From: Vibrio fortis
Lineage (GTDB): Bacteria; Pseudomonadota; Gammaproteobacteria; Enterobacterales; Vibrionaceae
Direction: 5' to 3'
Assembly: GCF_024347475.1 (NCBI RefSeq)
Contig: NZ_AP025488.1
Location: 124,001-188,000, forward strand
DNA length: 64,000 nucleotides
This document shows, piece by piece, positions 54,144-63,204 of the stretch (the stretch's first letter is position 1; every line of letters begins with the position of its first letter). A program made the translations under genes and the position numbers. Below the pieces are notes generated by a model. It was given only the letters and a program-made list of their open reading frames with translations, was not told where the DNA came from and made no database searches.

Positions 54144-54305
54144 GCATCCTTATCAAATAACAATAATTAAATCTCTAGTGTGTGCTAAATGCCCACGACG
54201 TAAGCAATTTATGTTGGTAACTTAAGATACTTATATAAGCTGCTCACTCTTCCCTGACCATGTGAGCGCACTCTTACTTTACCCGTCACTTAGAAAAGGA
54301 ATTCT

Positions 54306-55184
54306 ATGTTCGAGCAGGTTGTTGGCATTCTGTTTCCCGTCTTTGCGCTCGCCGCTGCTGGCTTTGCCGTGGGTCGTTGGCTCAAACCCGACTTCAAGCC
54401 TATCAACCGCATTAATATGGATGTGTGCATCCCAGCTTTGGTGTTTGCGTCGCTCACGACCATGCCACTCGATACAGAGCAAGTGCCGCTGATTACCGCC
54501 TCATTGGTTGCGGTATTAGTGCCTGCTCTATTAATGATTCCTATCTGTAAAATCTTTAAACTCAACTTCAAAGCTTGGGCCCCTCCGCACATGTTCCGCA
54601 ATAGTGGCAACCTTGCGATTCCCCTATTCACCTACACCTTTGGTGACACCGCACTCGCTCCAGCGGTACTGCTGTTCGTGGTTTCTGCCTGCATCCACAT
54701 TAGCTTGGGCTTGGCGCTGTTGAGTGAAGGAAACCCGATAAAACAGATCTTCAAGATGCCGATTTTCCTTGCAGCAGCCGTAGCAATGACTCTCAACTTG
54801 TCTGGCGTTGCAGTTTGGAACCCTATCTACGAGGCAACATCGCTACTCGGCCAAGCTGCTGTACCTATCATGCTGTTATCCCTTGGCTCACAAATGGTCA
54901 ACCTAAGACTCAGTGGACTCAAAGTGGGCTTACTGTGTACGGCTCAATCTCTGTTCACTGGTGCTATCGCATTCGCCATCATCTACTTTTTCATTCCACT
55001 GCCAACACTGCATCTACAAATGATGGTTCTGTTCACCATGCTGCCACCCGCAGTGATGAATTACTTGTTTGCTGAACGCTTTAACGTAGAGCCACCTAAA
55101 GTGGCGTCTATGGTGCTGTTTGGGAACTTCTTAAGCGTAGTGACCCTGCCTATATTGCTGACGTTTGCACTGTCATTTGGGTAA
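54306..55184 (+). CDS. AEC family membrane transporter
   Basis: A 292-aa inner-membrane protein with about ten hydrophobic segments and the AEC (auxin efflux carrier) pattern: an N-terminal inverted-repeat half (VVGILFPVFALAAAGFAVGRW, NMDVCIPALVFASL) and a second half (AAVPIMLLSLGSQMVNLRL, ALSFG at the end). Family members move malate, malonate or other small anions. Its location, between guaD and puuD operons, suggests a purine-related or organic acid substrate, but this is a guess. No GntR-type palindrome was seen upstream. Confidence 0.82.
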   Translation: MFEQVVGILFPVFALAAAGFAVGRWLKPDFKPINRINMDVCIPALVFASLTTMPLDTEQVPLITASLVAVLVPALLMIPICKIFKLNFKAWAPPHMFRNSGNLAIPLFTYTFGDTALAPAVLLFVVSACIHISLGLALLSEGNPIKQIFKMPIFLAAAVAMTLNLSGVAVWNPIYEATSLLGQAAVPIMLLSLGSQMVNLRLSGLKVGLLCTAQSLFTGAIAFAIIYFFIPLPTLHLQMMVLFTMLPPAVMNYLFAERFNVEPPKVASMVLFGNFLSVVTLPILLTFALSFG

Positions 55185-55255
55185 CACCGCAACGTAGGCT
55201 AGGTTACATCACACAATATTGTTTTGACCTAGAGCGAGAAAGCTATCACAACCCA

Positions 55256-55912
55256 CTACGACGACGCTTTGTCCAGTTTGAGTTCGGCAGTGACCTTAGT
55301 GAGACGAAGCGCAATCGCAAAGCAGACTAAGTAAGGACTAACATACCAGAAAAGGCTTTCTATCGGCTGTTTAAGCTGCGCTTCCCGAGTTTTGATGTAT
55401 TGATTTTTCTGCTTCTCGTATTGATTTAGCATCCCACTCACCCACACAGAATCGCTCTCTAACAAAGCAATATCAGGGGCTGGAACCATTAATGTTTTGG
55501 CGCTCGGCAGCAGAGAAAAATCAACACCTCTAAAGGTTTTGGCGGTTGCGAGGTACCACATGCATGCTTGATGATAATCAGCTTGATCACTTGCTGAGGG
55601 CTGACCCGAACAAACATCACCACGTAATCGTTCAAGAGAAAACTGCTCAATAGACTCCAGAATCACTACGGCCCTTGTCTGTTCTGTTTCCACCCAATCA
55701 CCGGCAACCTTAGCGCGAATCTCAGAAACCGCGCCAAGCATGCCAATCCCTGCCAGAAACGGCCATAAATAGTCCATACGCTTCCACTTTCTTCGGCTCA
55801 GATTAAACCCACACCAAATTGGGATATGCAGCAGAAGAGTCAACCCAACAGACAATAAAACAAAGTTAAGCGAGCTAGAGAGCATCAACTCACTTTCAAA
55901 GAAATGCTTCAT
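55256..55912 (-). CDS. Hypothetical membrane protein
   Basis: 218 aa, no family recognised. Hydrophobic segments at about 14-34, 47-62 and 190-207 surround a domain of about 120 residues which is probably periplasmic, with two or three cysteines (DVCSGQPSASDQADYHQACMW) that could form a disulfide. It lies between converging purine transcription units and may be unrelated to purine use. Confidence 0.65.
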   Translation of the reverse strand: MKHFFESELMLSSSLNFVLLSVGLTLLLHIPIWCGFNLSRRKWKRMDYLWPFLAGIGMLGAVSEIRAKVAGDWVETEQTRAVVILESIEQFSLERLRGDVCSGQPSASDQADYHQACMWYLATAKTFRGVDFSLLPSAKTLMVPAPDIALLESDSVWVSGMLNQYEKQKNQYIKTREAQLKQPIESLFWYVSPYLVCFAIALRLTKVTAELKLDKASS

Positions 55913-56023
55913 AATTAGACACTTGCCTATATGAATAAGAGTATTTCGATAGTAAATATGAATTGCTTGAAGAGTGTAAGAAACACGTCAGAAAAGAGAG
56001 AAATGTCTGACTAAGAAGAGAAA

Positions 56024-56051
56024 ACAAAAAGCCCCGGTATAGGAACCGGGG
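56024..56051 (-). terminator. Rho-independent terminator of the puuE-puuD operon
   Basis: On the minus strand CCCCGGT/ACCGGGG with loop TCCTAT is followed by CTTTTTGTTTT. It lies about 95 bases beyond the puuD stop. Confidence 0.9.
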
Positions 56052-56148
56052 AAACAGGGTGGGACGAGTTTGGCGCGTGCCCGTGTAACCAAACTCTCCC
56101 CAAGCCTCACCTAAGACTCACGCTCTTAGGTAAAGGATTCTGGACAAA

Positions 56149-57480
56149 TTATTGAAGTTTCGCTCCTTGTGCGGCCCAATCACCAATCAGTGCACGTTCG
56201 TCGTCTGTCATTTGGGTGAGGTTTCCAAGTGGCATGACTTTCGTAGTAACAGTTTGAGCGATGATTCTCGGTACGTTGGCTTTGATCTCTTCAGGTGTAT
56301 CTAAGATCACTCCAGCCGGTGCCGCAGCAAAAGCGGCATGAGTTGGTGAAGCTGAGTGACACACCGAACAGCGCTCTTGAATGACCTGGTTGATGGTCTC
56401 AAAGCGAATGCCTGCGTCCGACGTTGCTGGAACACTGGTAGCTGCAGTTTGTTGTGCCTGAGCGCCGTTATCAGATTCCACAGCTCCTGCCGCGACTTCC
56501 TCTACGACTGGCGCAGCTTGAGCATTGCTTTGTACCTGCTCAACCACAGGCGCTTTGGCGACTGGGGTCGGTGTCATCTGCTTTTTCGCGTAAGGTGAGG
56601 TAACGAACGCAAGCGTGATCATTCCGAGAGCTGCCACTGGCACTGTCCAAGCAAATTTCTGGCTACCATGTCGGGTATTAAAGTAGTGGCGAACCAAGAT
56701 ACTGAATACCGCCAAACCCGCTAGAATCAACCAGTTGTACTCCGAACCATAGGTGCTTGGGAAATGGTTACTGATCATGATGAACAATACTGGTAGCGTC
56801 ATATAGTTATTGTGACGAGAGCGCAGCAAGCCTTTTGCTGGAAGAGCTGGATCAGGCTCGCGCTTCTCTTCAATCGCTTTCACTAGATTGCGCTGCGCCG
56901 GCATGATCACGCGGAATACGTTACCTACCATGATGGTACCGATAATCGCACCAACATGGATGTAAGCACCACGGCCACTGAATACTTGAGTTAAGCCGTA
57001 GGTTGCAGCCACCAACAGCACGAACAACACGATACCAAGCAATACTGGCGTTTTACCTAATGGAGAGTCACACAATAGGTCGTAAATGAACCAGCCAGCA
57101 ACAAAAGAACCAATACCAATAGCAATTGCGGTTGTCGAATCAAGGCCAGAGCCCGGTGCAATCAGGTAAATCTCGGCGTTGAGGTAGTAAACAACTCCAA
57201 GTAGACACACACCGGTGATCCATGTGAAGTAAGCTTCCCACTTAAACCAGTGCAGGTGCTCTGGCATCTCTGGTGGCGCAAGTTTGTACTTCTCTAGGTG
57301 ATAGATACCACCACCATGAATTGCCCATAAATCACCAGATAGACCAGTTTTTGGGTTTACTCGGTTTAGGTTGTTTTCAAGCCAAACAAAGTAGAATGAT
57401 GCGCCGATCCATGCGACACCAACGATCATGTGAATCCAGCGAATCGCCAAATTCAACCATTCTGTAATATGCGGATCCAT
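56149..57480 (-). CDS. puuD: Urate hydroxylase PuuD (membrane urate oxidase with cytochrome c domain)
   Basis: A membrane enzyme that oxidises urate to 5-hydroxyisourate, passing electrons to the respiratory chain rather than to oxygen. About eight membrane segments (1-310) contain conserved histidines and AWIGASFYFVWLENNL; a Pro/Ala/Gln-rich linker (about 308-370) joins a C-terminal cytochrome c domain with the heme motif ERCSVCHS and a likely Met ligand (TKVMPLG). ATG 57480 is chosen because AGGAG lies six bases ahead, giving 443 aa; GTG 57498 overlaps allA. It is the last gene of the puuE-uraD-alc-allA operon. Confidence 0.92.
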   Translation of the reverse strand: MDPHITEWLNLAIRWIHMIVGVAWIGASFYFVWLENNLNRVNPKTGLSGDLWAIHGGGIYHLEKYKLAPPEMPEHLHWFKWEAYFTWITGVCLLGVVYYLNAEIYLIAPGSGLDSTTAIAIGIGSFVAGWFIYDLLCDSPLGKTPVLLGIVLFVLLVAATYGLTQVFSGRGAYIHVGAIIGTIMVGNVFRVIMPAQRNLVKAIEEKREPDPALPAKGLLRSRHNNYMTLPVLFIMISNHFPSTYGSEYNWLILAGLAVFSILVRHYFNTRHGSQKFAWTVPVAALGMITLAFVTSPYAKKQMTPTPVAKAPVVEQVQSNAQAAPVVEEVAAGAVESDNGAQAQQTAATSVPATSDAGIRFETINQVIQERCSVCHSASPTHAAFAAAPAGVILDTPEEIKANVPRIIAQTVTTKVMPLGNLTQMTDDERALIGDWAAQGAKLQ

Positions 57481-57494
57481 AATAAACTCCTGTA

Positions 57495-58055
57495 TCACAG
57501 CGCATTTTCAACGCGCTGCTCTTCCTTATTGTTGTCCGTCGGCAGGTCTTCCAAGTGCAGTGCCACGAGGTCGCTGTCAAAGTAAACTTCATCACAGTTA
57601 TGGCCTTCGCCGCCTCTGTCTACAATCAAGAACTGGTCTTGATCGGTAAGCGCGAGAACGGGATGGTGCCACACTCCTTTGTGGTAGTTCACGCCTTGAC
57701 GACCGTTACTAAGAAACGCTCGGCAGCTGGCTAGTGTCGGGTTTTCGCCCTTTGGCGCGACAACAATTAAATAGGGTTGACCAAGTAATGGAACGAATGC
57801 CTGAGAGCCTAAGGGATGGCGCTCTAGCATCTCGATAGTCAATGGGTAACTTAGCGGTGTGGCTTGGAAGATGCTAATGATGGCTTCTCCACCTTGGTCT
57901 TGCACATCCGTTGCCGCAAGCTTATGGTAGCGGCGGGTTGACCCATTATTGATCATGAAAAAATCACTGTTATCTGACTCGATAACATCACCAAACTCAG
58001 CAAAAGCTTGCTTAGTTAATGGCTCAATCACTAAACGACGTATTCCATTACTCAT
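57495..58055 (-). CDS. allA: Ureidoglycolate lyase
   Basis: A 186-aa cupin-type enzyme that splits ureidoglycolate into glyoxylate and urea, the last step of the pathway. Family features: LTKQAFAEFGDVIES, MLERHPLGSQAFVPL, and GVNYHKGVWHHPVLAL with the catalytic/metal residues. It lies 14 bases after the alc stop, and the next ORF's start lies 14 bases beyond its stop. The product glyoxylate would feed central metabolism by enzymes outside the window. Confidence 0.92.
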   Translation of the reverse strand: MSNGIRRLVIEPLTKQAFAEFGDVIESDNSDFFMINNGSTRRYHKLAATDVQDQGGEAIISIFQATPLSYPLTIEMLERHPLGSQAFVPLLGQPYLIVVAPKGENPTLASCRAFLSNGRQGVNYHKGVWHHPVLALTDQDQFLIVDRGGEGHNCDEVYFDSDLVALHLEDLPTDNNKEEQRVENAL

Positions 58056-58069
58056 ACTCTTTTCCTTAC

Positions 58070-59056
58070 CTATTTCGCTTTAGTACCAAATAGACGTAAA
58101 CGGCTAATACCACCATCAGGGAAGATGTTGGCACGTACGTGTGTTACAGCGCCAAGGTCGTTCACTTCGGAAATAAATTCATGAATATTGTGTGCCGAAA
58201 GCTTTTGTGCAGGCAGAAGCTCTCGCCAGAATAGGCTTTGTGTTTCAACTTGGTCGTCGGTACCGCCTTTCACGTATGCTGCTTGAATTGAACAGCTATC
58301 AGGGAAATTGCCTTTAAAGTGTGCAGTATCGACAACAATACGCTCGATGTTACCCGGGTGGCCTAATGCAACAATCACCCAATCATTGCCCGGTGTACGA
58401 CGACGCGCGGTTTCCCAACCATCACCCATGTTTTCACCGCGGCCTGGGCCAAGAATGTTCGCTTTGTTCCCATAGTGCTCATCGCTACATGCCAGTGCGC
58501 GTCCGCCATGTTCAACCGCTGCAAGATCGATTTGCTGTTGCGCATCAATCGCATCCCAATCAACGCTCGGGCGACCGTAAACGCGCAGACGTGCAACACC
58601 ACCGTCTGGGTAAATGTTTAGACGCAGGTGGGTAAACACTTGGTCACTTTCAATCTCTTCAAGGTGATGATGGTCGCCTTGCAGACCAATAGAAGGCAGG
58701 ATCTCTTGCCACTCGGTAGAATCTGTTGGCTCGCCTTGTGGTGAATAGCATGCATCAATCGATGCAGAAGGCGGGAAGTTACCCGTAAAGAATGAAGTAT
58801 CAATATCAACGCCTGCGATAGTGCCAGCCAAACCAAGGCGAATCACACAGTAGTCATAACCTTCGCCACGTTTACGACGGCTTTCCCAACCGTCCATCCA
58901 CTTACCATTGTCGTCGTATAGATCATCTTTCCATACTGGCGCGGCGTGGCTAAGTAGGCGGCTTTTATCAGCGAAAAAGTCGTCCGTCGCGAAAGTCGCT
59001 TCCGCACCGAGTTTTTCGTCTGCAAGGTTTATGTACTGTTCAAATTTATGGGTCAT
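58070..59056 (-). CDS. alc: Allantoicase
   Basis: A 328-aa allantoate amidinohydrolase that converts allantoate to ureidoglycolate and urea. It has two homologous jelly-roll domains, each with the allantoicase pattern: [17 protein letters not shown] with [21 protein letters not shown], and [17 protein letters not shown] with [21 protein letters not shown]. It lies in the puuE operon between uraD and allA. Choosing allantoicase (urea-releasing) over allantoate amidohydrolase (ammonia-releasing) means two urea per purine. Confidence 0.94.
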   Translation of the reverse strand: MTHKFEQYINLADEKLGAEATFATDDFFADKSRLLSHAAPVWKDDLYDDNGKWMDGWESRRKRGEGYDYCVIRLGLAGTIAGVDIDTSFFTGNFPPSASIDACYSPQGEPTDSTEWQEILPSIGLQGDHHHLEEIESDQVFTHLRLNIYPDGGVARLRVYGRPSVDWDAIDAQQQIDLAAVEHGGRALACSDEHYGNKANILGPGRGENMGDGWETARRRTPGNDWVIVALGHPGNIERIVVDTAHFKGNFPDSCSIQAAYVKGGTDDQVETQSLFWRELLPAQKLSAHNIHEFISEVNDLGAVTHVRANIFPDGGISRLRLFGTKAK

Positions 59057-59179
59057 GTCCGTGTAATCCTATGAAATTAATAAAGTAATAATAAAATGAG
59101 AACTTCATGTTTCAGCGACTGACTACTCAGATAGCTGAGGCATCAAGTTGATTCTGAGATAGCTGTTAACTCCGTTAAC

Positions 59180-59695
59180 CTACATATCCCAGAGACGAAA
59201 CATTGCGATCTTGTTGATCTCTTGAATCGCCGTAGCAAACTCAGTTTCACTATCATTTCCTAATCGCATCTCGAACGACTCAAGAATTTGGTAACGATTG
59301 GCTCCCTTTACCGCCATGATAAAAGGGAAGTTGAAGCGACTTTTGTAGCTGTTGTTGTAAGAAGTGAATTTTTCAAATTCTTCGGCGCTGCATTTGTCGA
59401 TGCCCGCCCCCGCTTGTTCCTTAGTAGACGACTCTGTAAGTTCGCCATTTACTGCTGCTCGACCTGCTAAATCTGGGTGAGCATTGATCAAAGCCAACTG
59501 CTTGCCGTGGTCAGCTTGCAAAAGCGTGGATGCCATCTTCAGGTGCAGATTCTCGATATGATCATCTTCTGCATTTAAGCCTTGGTCATACACCGCTTCA
59601 GCAACCCAAGGGCTGTGCTCGTACACATCGGCAAAATGGGCGACAAATTCATCGCGAGCCATTTTGGTGGGTTGGCATGATCGAAATACTGTCAC
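59180..59695 (-). CDS. uraD: OHCU decarboxylase
   Basis: A 171-aa all-helical enzyme decarboxylating 2-oxo-4-hydroxy-4-carboxy-5-ureidoimidazoline to S-allantoin. Characteristic residues: the His in NAHPDLAGRA, Glu in STKEQAGAG and the FPFIMAVKG segment with substrate-binding Phe/Arg nearby. It works directly after UraH, whose gene is divergent 1.4 kb away. It lies in the puuE operon, 123 bases ahead of alc. Confidence 0.94.
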   Translation of the reverse strand: MTVFRSCQPTKMARDEFVAHFADVYEHSPWVAEAVYDQGLNAEDDHIENLHLKMASTLLQADHGKQLALINAHPDLAGRAAVNGELTESSTKEQAGAGIDKCSAEEFEKFTSYNNSYKSRFNFPFIMAVKGANRYQILESFEMRLGNDSETEFATAIQEINKIAMFRLWDM

Positions 59696-59769
59696 TGTTA
59701 GCCTCCTTGCTATTGCTCTCTTTGCTTGTGTTGTTTTTATCGTTGTTAGTTACTACTGCTTTTTATTCA

Positions 59770-60684
59770 CTATCCCGCTTTATACGGATGGTGTTCATGC
59801 CAGTGATTGGCAATATCGATACGACGGCATAACCACACGCTGTCGTGTTGTTTTACGTAATCTAGAAAACGTCTCAGCGCCATGATTCGCCCCGGACGCC
59901 CCACCAATCGACAATGAAGCCCAACCGACATCATTTTCGGTGCGGTTTCACCTTCCATATAAAGAGCATCAAAGGTGTCTTTCAGGTATTGGAAAAACTG
60001 CTCACCAGAGTTAAAGCCCTGCGCCGTCGAAAAGCGCATATCATTGACGTCTAGGGTGTAAGGGATCACCAGTTGTGGGCGGCCAGTCTCGGTATGCCAG
60101 TATGGTAGATCGTCGTCGTAGGCATCAGAGTCGTACAAAAAGCCACCCTCTTCTGCGACAAGTCGACGCGTATTTGGACCTGTTCGGCCTGTGTACCAGC
60201 CGAGCGGGCGTTGACCCGTGACTTGTTGGATGATCTCAATCGCTTTCACCATATGGTCGCGCTCTTCAGACTCATCGATATATTGATAGTCAATCCAGCG
60301 GTAACCATGGCTACAGATCTCATGACCTGCTTCGATCATGGCTTTAGCGACATCAGGGTGGCGCTCGATCGCCATCGCAACTGCAAAGACGGTTAATGGG
60401 ATTTCATATTCATCAAACAGGCGAAGTACACGCCAAACCCCAGCTCGACTACCGTACTCGTAGATCGATTCCATGCTGATGTGACGTTCACCTTTGATCG
60501 GTTGTGCTGATGGGATCTCTGAAAGAAATGCTTCTGACTCATCATCACCATGCAATAGACAACGCTCACCGCCTTCTTCGTAGTTCAATACAAAGGAGAC
60601 CGCGACACGCGCATTACCCGGCCATTGAGGATTTGGAGGGGTCGCTCCATACCCGATCAAATCTCTTGAATAATCCTTATTCAT
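59770..60684 (-). CDS. puuE: Allantoinase PuuE
   Basis: A 304-aa metal-free allantoinase of the polysaccharide deacetylase fold, opening allantoin to allantoate. Recognisable parts: RVAVSFVLNYEEGGERCLLHGDDESEAFLSE split by short loops, the catalytic region HEICSHGYRWIDYQ, TGRTGPNTRRL, and SVGLHCRLVGRPGR. It is the first gene of the minus-strand operon, so transcription probably begins in the divergent region holding two GntR-type operators. Confidence 0.94.
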   Translation of the reverse strand: MNKDYSRDLIGYGATPPNPQWPGNARVAVSFVLNYEEGGERCLLHGDDESEAFLSEIPSAQPIKGERHISMESIYEYGSRAGVWRVLRLFDEYEIPLTVFAVAMAIERHPDVAKAMIEAGHEICSHGYRWIDYQYIDESEERDHMVKAIEIIQQVTGQRPLGWYTGRTGPNTRRLVAEEGGFLYDSDAYDDDLPYWHTETGRPQLVIPYTLDVNDMRFSTAQGFNSGEQFFQYLKDTFDALYMEGETAPKMMSVGLHCRLVGRPGRIMALRRFLDYVKQHDSVWLCRRIDIANHWHEHHPYKAG

Positions 60685-60778
60685 CCAAGTACTCCTAACA
60701 TTAGTGTTTGGTTTAGTCGCTCATTCACAGGTTTTCTCTATGAGTTGAAAACAGCGAGCAACCTCACCCCATACATTC

Positions 60779-60790
60779 ATTGTATACAAT
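60779..60790. promoter_or_regulatory. GntR-type operator of the puuE operon
   Basis: Perfect palindrome ATTGTATACAAT, 94 bases ahead of the puuE start. It is identical to the xdhA-promoter site at 47674-47685, 13 kb away. Confidence 0.85.
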
Positions 60791-60960
60791 TATTTATCTT
60801 AATGTAAAGATTTCGTTATTAAAGTTAAATATTGCAACCACGATCATTAAAAAACAATAACTTAATAAACAATGGTGCAAGATTTTATTGGTATCGCACA
60901 GACTTGGTGCATAAAAAAACCGACTTAAAGTTAACATTTTTTCTACAATTGGCTTTACTA

Positions 60961-60972
60961 ATTGTATACAGT
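60961..60972. promoter_or_regulatory. GntR-type operator of uraH
   Basis: ATTGTATACAGT, one mismatch from the palindrome, 110 bases ahead of uraH in the 398-bp divergent puuE/uraH region. Confidence 0.78.
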
Positions 60973-61082
60973 TCGTTCATAGTTAGTGCTGACAAAGTGA
61001 GCAGACATTCATTTTGTCAGGCAAAAAATCGCAGATGAAACACAGCATAAGGACAGGACGCGACAACGCGCCGTGAAGGATT

Positions 61083-61436
61083 ATGGGAAGATTAACAACA
61101 CATGTTTTAGATACCACCCACGGCCTACCTGGAGCAGAGATCAAGGTAGAGCTATACAAGGTAAACGAAGGCTCAACGGAAAAACTGGCGACGGTTGTGA
61201 CCAACTCAGATGGCAGAACCGATGCACCCATTCTTGCTGGTAACGACTTTGTTCCAGGCAAGTATCAGTTGGTGTTCTATGTGGCAGATTACTATAAGAG
61301 CAAAGGCATCGAACTTGATGGCGTGCCTTTCTTAGATGATGTCGTGATTCGTTTCGGTCTTGACGACCCAGATGCGCATTACCATGTCCCCCTCTTAGTG
61401 TCCCCTTACAGCTTCTCGACATATCGCGGAAGTTAA
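61083..61436 (+). CDS. uraH: 5-hydroxyisourate hydrolase
   Basis: A 117-aa transthyretin-like hydrolase that converts 5-hydroxyisourate, the PuuD product, to OHCU. Signature residues: LTTHVLDTTHGLPGA (His near the N terminus), the Arg in SDGRTDAPIL, the His in YHVPLLVSP, and the C-terminal YRGS hallmark. GAAGG precedes the ATG. It diverges from puuE and is followed by an NCS2 permease. Confidence 0.95.
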   Translation: MGRLTTHVLDTTHGLPGAEIKVELYKVNEGSTEKLATVVTNSDGRTDAPILAGNDFVPGKYQLVFYVADYYKSKGIELDGVPFLDDVVIRFGLDDPDAHYHVPLLVSPYSFSTYRGS

Positions 61437-61632
61437 CCCCAATAAAAGACATATAAAGGAAATTTAGCCGCACTTATTTTTTTGCTAGGCCTTCGCTAAC
61501 CGATATCGTCAGCGAGCTTGGTCAGGCTTGTTCGTGCCCAAGAAAGAGAAATCACCTTAAACACATGAAACCTTAATATTGAAATCTCGCTGTATTCAAT
61601 ACATGGATCACAACATAAAAGGACTTGCTGAC

Positions 61633-62976
61633 ATGAGTGAGAGTAAAACTGAAATACTCAACCAAGATGCGAATAACGGAATTTTAGAGAAGTTTTTTAA
61701 AATTAAGGCCCACGGAAGCAGTGTAAAAAATGAATTGGTTGGTGGCGTGACCACTTTCGCAACCATGGCTTACATCATCTTCGTTAATCCACAGATCATG
61801 GCGGCATCCGGCATGGATTCTGGCGCGGTGTTCGTCGCAACCTGTATTGGTGCAGCGATTGGCTGTCTGTTAATGGGGTTATTTGCTAACTGGCCGGTTG
61901 GCCTTGCGCCGGGTATGGGCCTCAACGCCTTCTTCTCATTCACTGTGGTGAGTGAAATGGGTTATAGCTGGGAAGTGGCGCTTGGAGCCGTGTTTATCTC
62001 TGGTGTGCTATTTGTCGGGATGAGCTTCTACAAGGTTCGTCAATGGATCATAGAGAGCATTCCAGAGAGTTTACGCTACTCCATGACCGCAGGTGTCGGG
62101 CTATTCTTAGGGCTTATTGGTCTCAAAACTGCAGGTATTGTCGTCGAAAACCCAGCAACTTTGGTCTCATTAGGTGACTTTACCAAGCCAGAAGCATTGC
62201 TTGCTGCTATCGCCTTTCTAATTATCGCAGTACTGAGTGAGCGCAAAGTGTTTGGTGCCGTACTGATTGGTATTTTGAGCGTCACGCTTATCGGCATGAT
62301 GTTAGGTCTAGTGCAATACAACGGCTTCTTCGCAGCGCCACCAAGTTTAGCGCCAACCTTTATGGCAATGGACATCGCTGGCGCACTGAACGTGTCTATG
62401 ATCAGCGTTATCTTAGCCTTCCTTTTTGTCAACATGTTCGACACCGCGGGTACATTAATGGGTGTTGCGGAGCGTGCGCATCTAACTAACCCAGAAACGG
62501 GCAAGATTGAAGGTTTGAGCAAGGCATTAAAGGCCGACAGTATTTCGAGTGTTGCCGGAGCTTGTGTGGGTTGTCCTCCTGTAACCAGTTACGTTGAGAG
62601 TGCAGCCGGTGTTGCGGCAGGTGCTCGTACAGGCCTTTCTGCAATTGTGGTTGGCGCGCTATTCCTAGCCGCAATTTTCCTATCACCACTTGCTGGTATG
62701 ATTCCAGCGTATGCGACTTCAGGTGCGCTAATCTACGTAGCGTTTGTGATGATGAGCAGCATGCAGCACGTTGACTGGAAAGACTTCACCAACGGTGCAC
62801 CAGCAGCCATCACCGCTTTGATGATGCCGCTCACTTTCTCAATCGCGAATGGTATTGCGCTTGGCTTTATCACTTACACGGTATTAAAGCTGGCAACAGG
62901 TAAGACGAAAGATGTCTCTATCTCTATGTATTTCTTAGCGGCTATCTTCATCGCTAAATTGGTGTTCATTGGCTAA
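61633..62976 (+). CDS. NCS2 purine permease, AzgA-like
   Basis: An inner-membrane proton-purine symporter with about 12-14 membrane segments, close to the AzgA (adenine/guanine/hypoxanthine) branch: VGGVTTFATMAYIIFVNP, WPVGLAPGMGLNAFFSF, FDTAGTLMGVAERA, VAGACVGCPPVTSYVESAAGVAAGARTG (split here for length). ATG 61633 is chosen (447 aa); an in-frame start at 61579 has less support. It lies about 196 bases after uraH, perhaps in the same unit, and would supply the purines degraded by this locus. Confidence 0.9.
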   Translation: MSESKTEILNQDANNGILEKFFKIKAHGSSVKNELVGGVTTFATMAYIIFVNPQIMAASGMDSGAVFVATCIGAAIGCLLMGLFANWPVGLAPGMGLNAFFSFTVVSEMGYSWEVALGAVFISGVLFVGMSFYKVRQWIIESIPESLRYSMTAGVGLFLGLIGLKTAGIVVENPATLVSLGDFTKPEALLAAIAFLIIAVLSERKVFGAVLIGILSVTLIGMMLGLVQYNGFFAAPPSLAPTFMAMDIAGALNVSMISVILAFLFVNMFDTAGTLMGVAERAHLTNPETGKIEGLSKALKADSISSVAGACVGCPPVTSYVESAAGVAAGARTGLSAIVVGALFLAAIFLSPLAGMIPAYATSGALIYVAFVMMSSMQHVDWKDFTNGAPAAITALMMPLTFSIANGIALGFITYTVLKLATGKTKDVSISMYFLAAIFIAKLVFIG

Positions 62977-63015
62977 GTGACTGTTTATTAGTTAACCGCC
63001 ATTGAGTCACACACC

Positions 63016-63064
63016 ATGAGCGCTTGGTTTATCCATCAATCAAGCCAGGCGCTCATATCACTTT
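63016..63064 (+). terminator. Probable terminator after the NCS2 permease
   Basis: ATGAGCGCTTGG and CCAGGCGCTCAT form a 12-bp stem with one T.G pair around a 17-base loop, followed by CACTTTTT. Confidence 0.8.
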
Positions 63065-63204
63065 TTAAGAAAGCTAATTGTACGGCGCCAATAGCGTGTC
63101 TATGCGCTTGTCGTGCACCTTTTTTATGACCCTACGCAGTTTGTAGAAGTCATTGTTTGACTGTCATTCGCTTGTGCACATAAACACAAACAGAGGAATA
63201 TCAA

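Noticed and set aside
62076-62522. 148-codon minus-strand frame inside the NCS2 permease gene
   Set aside because: Shadow of a strongly conserved membrane protein gene; long antisense frames are common in such sequence.
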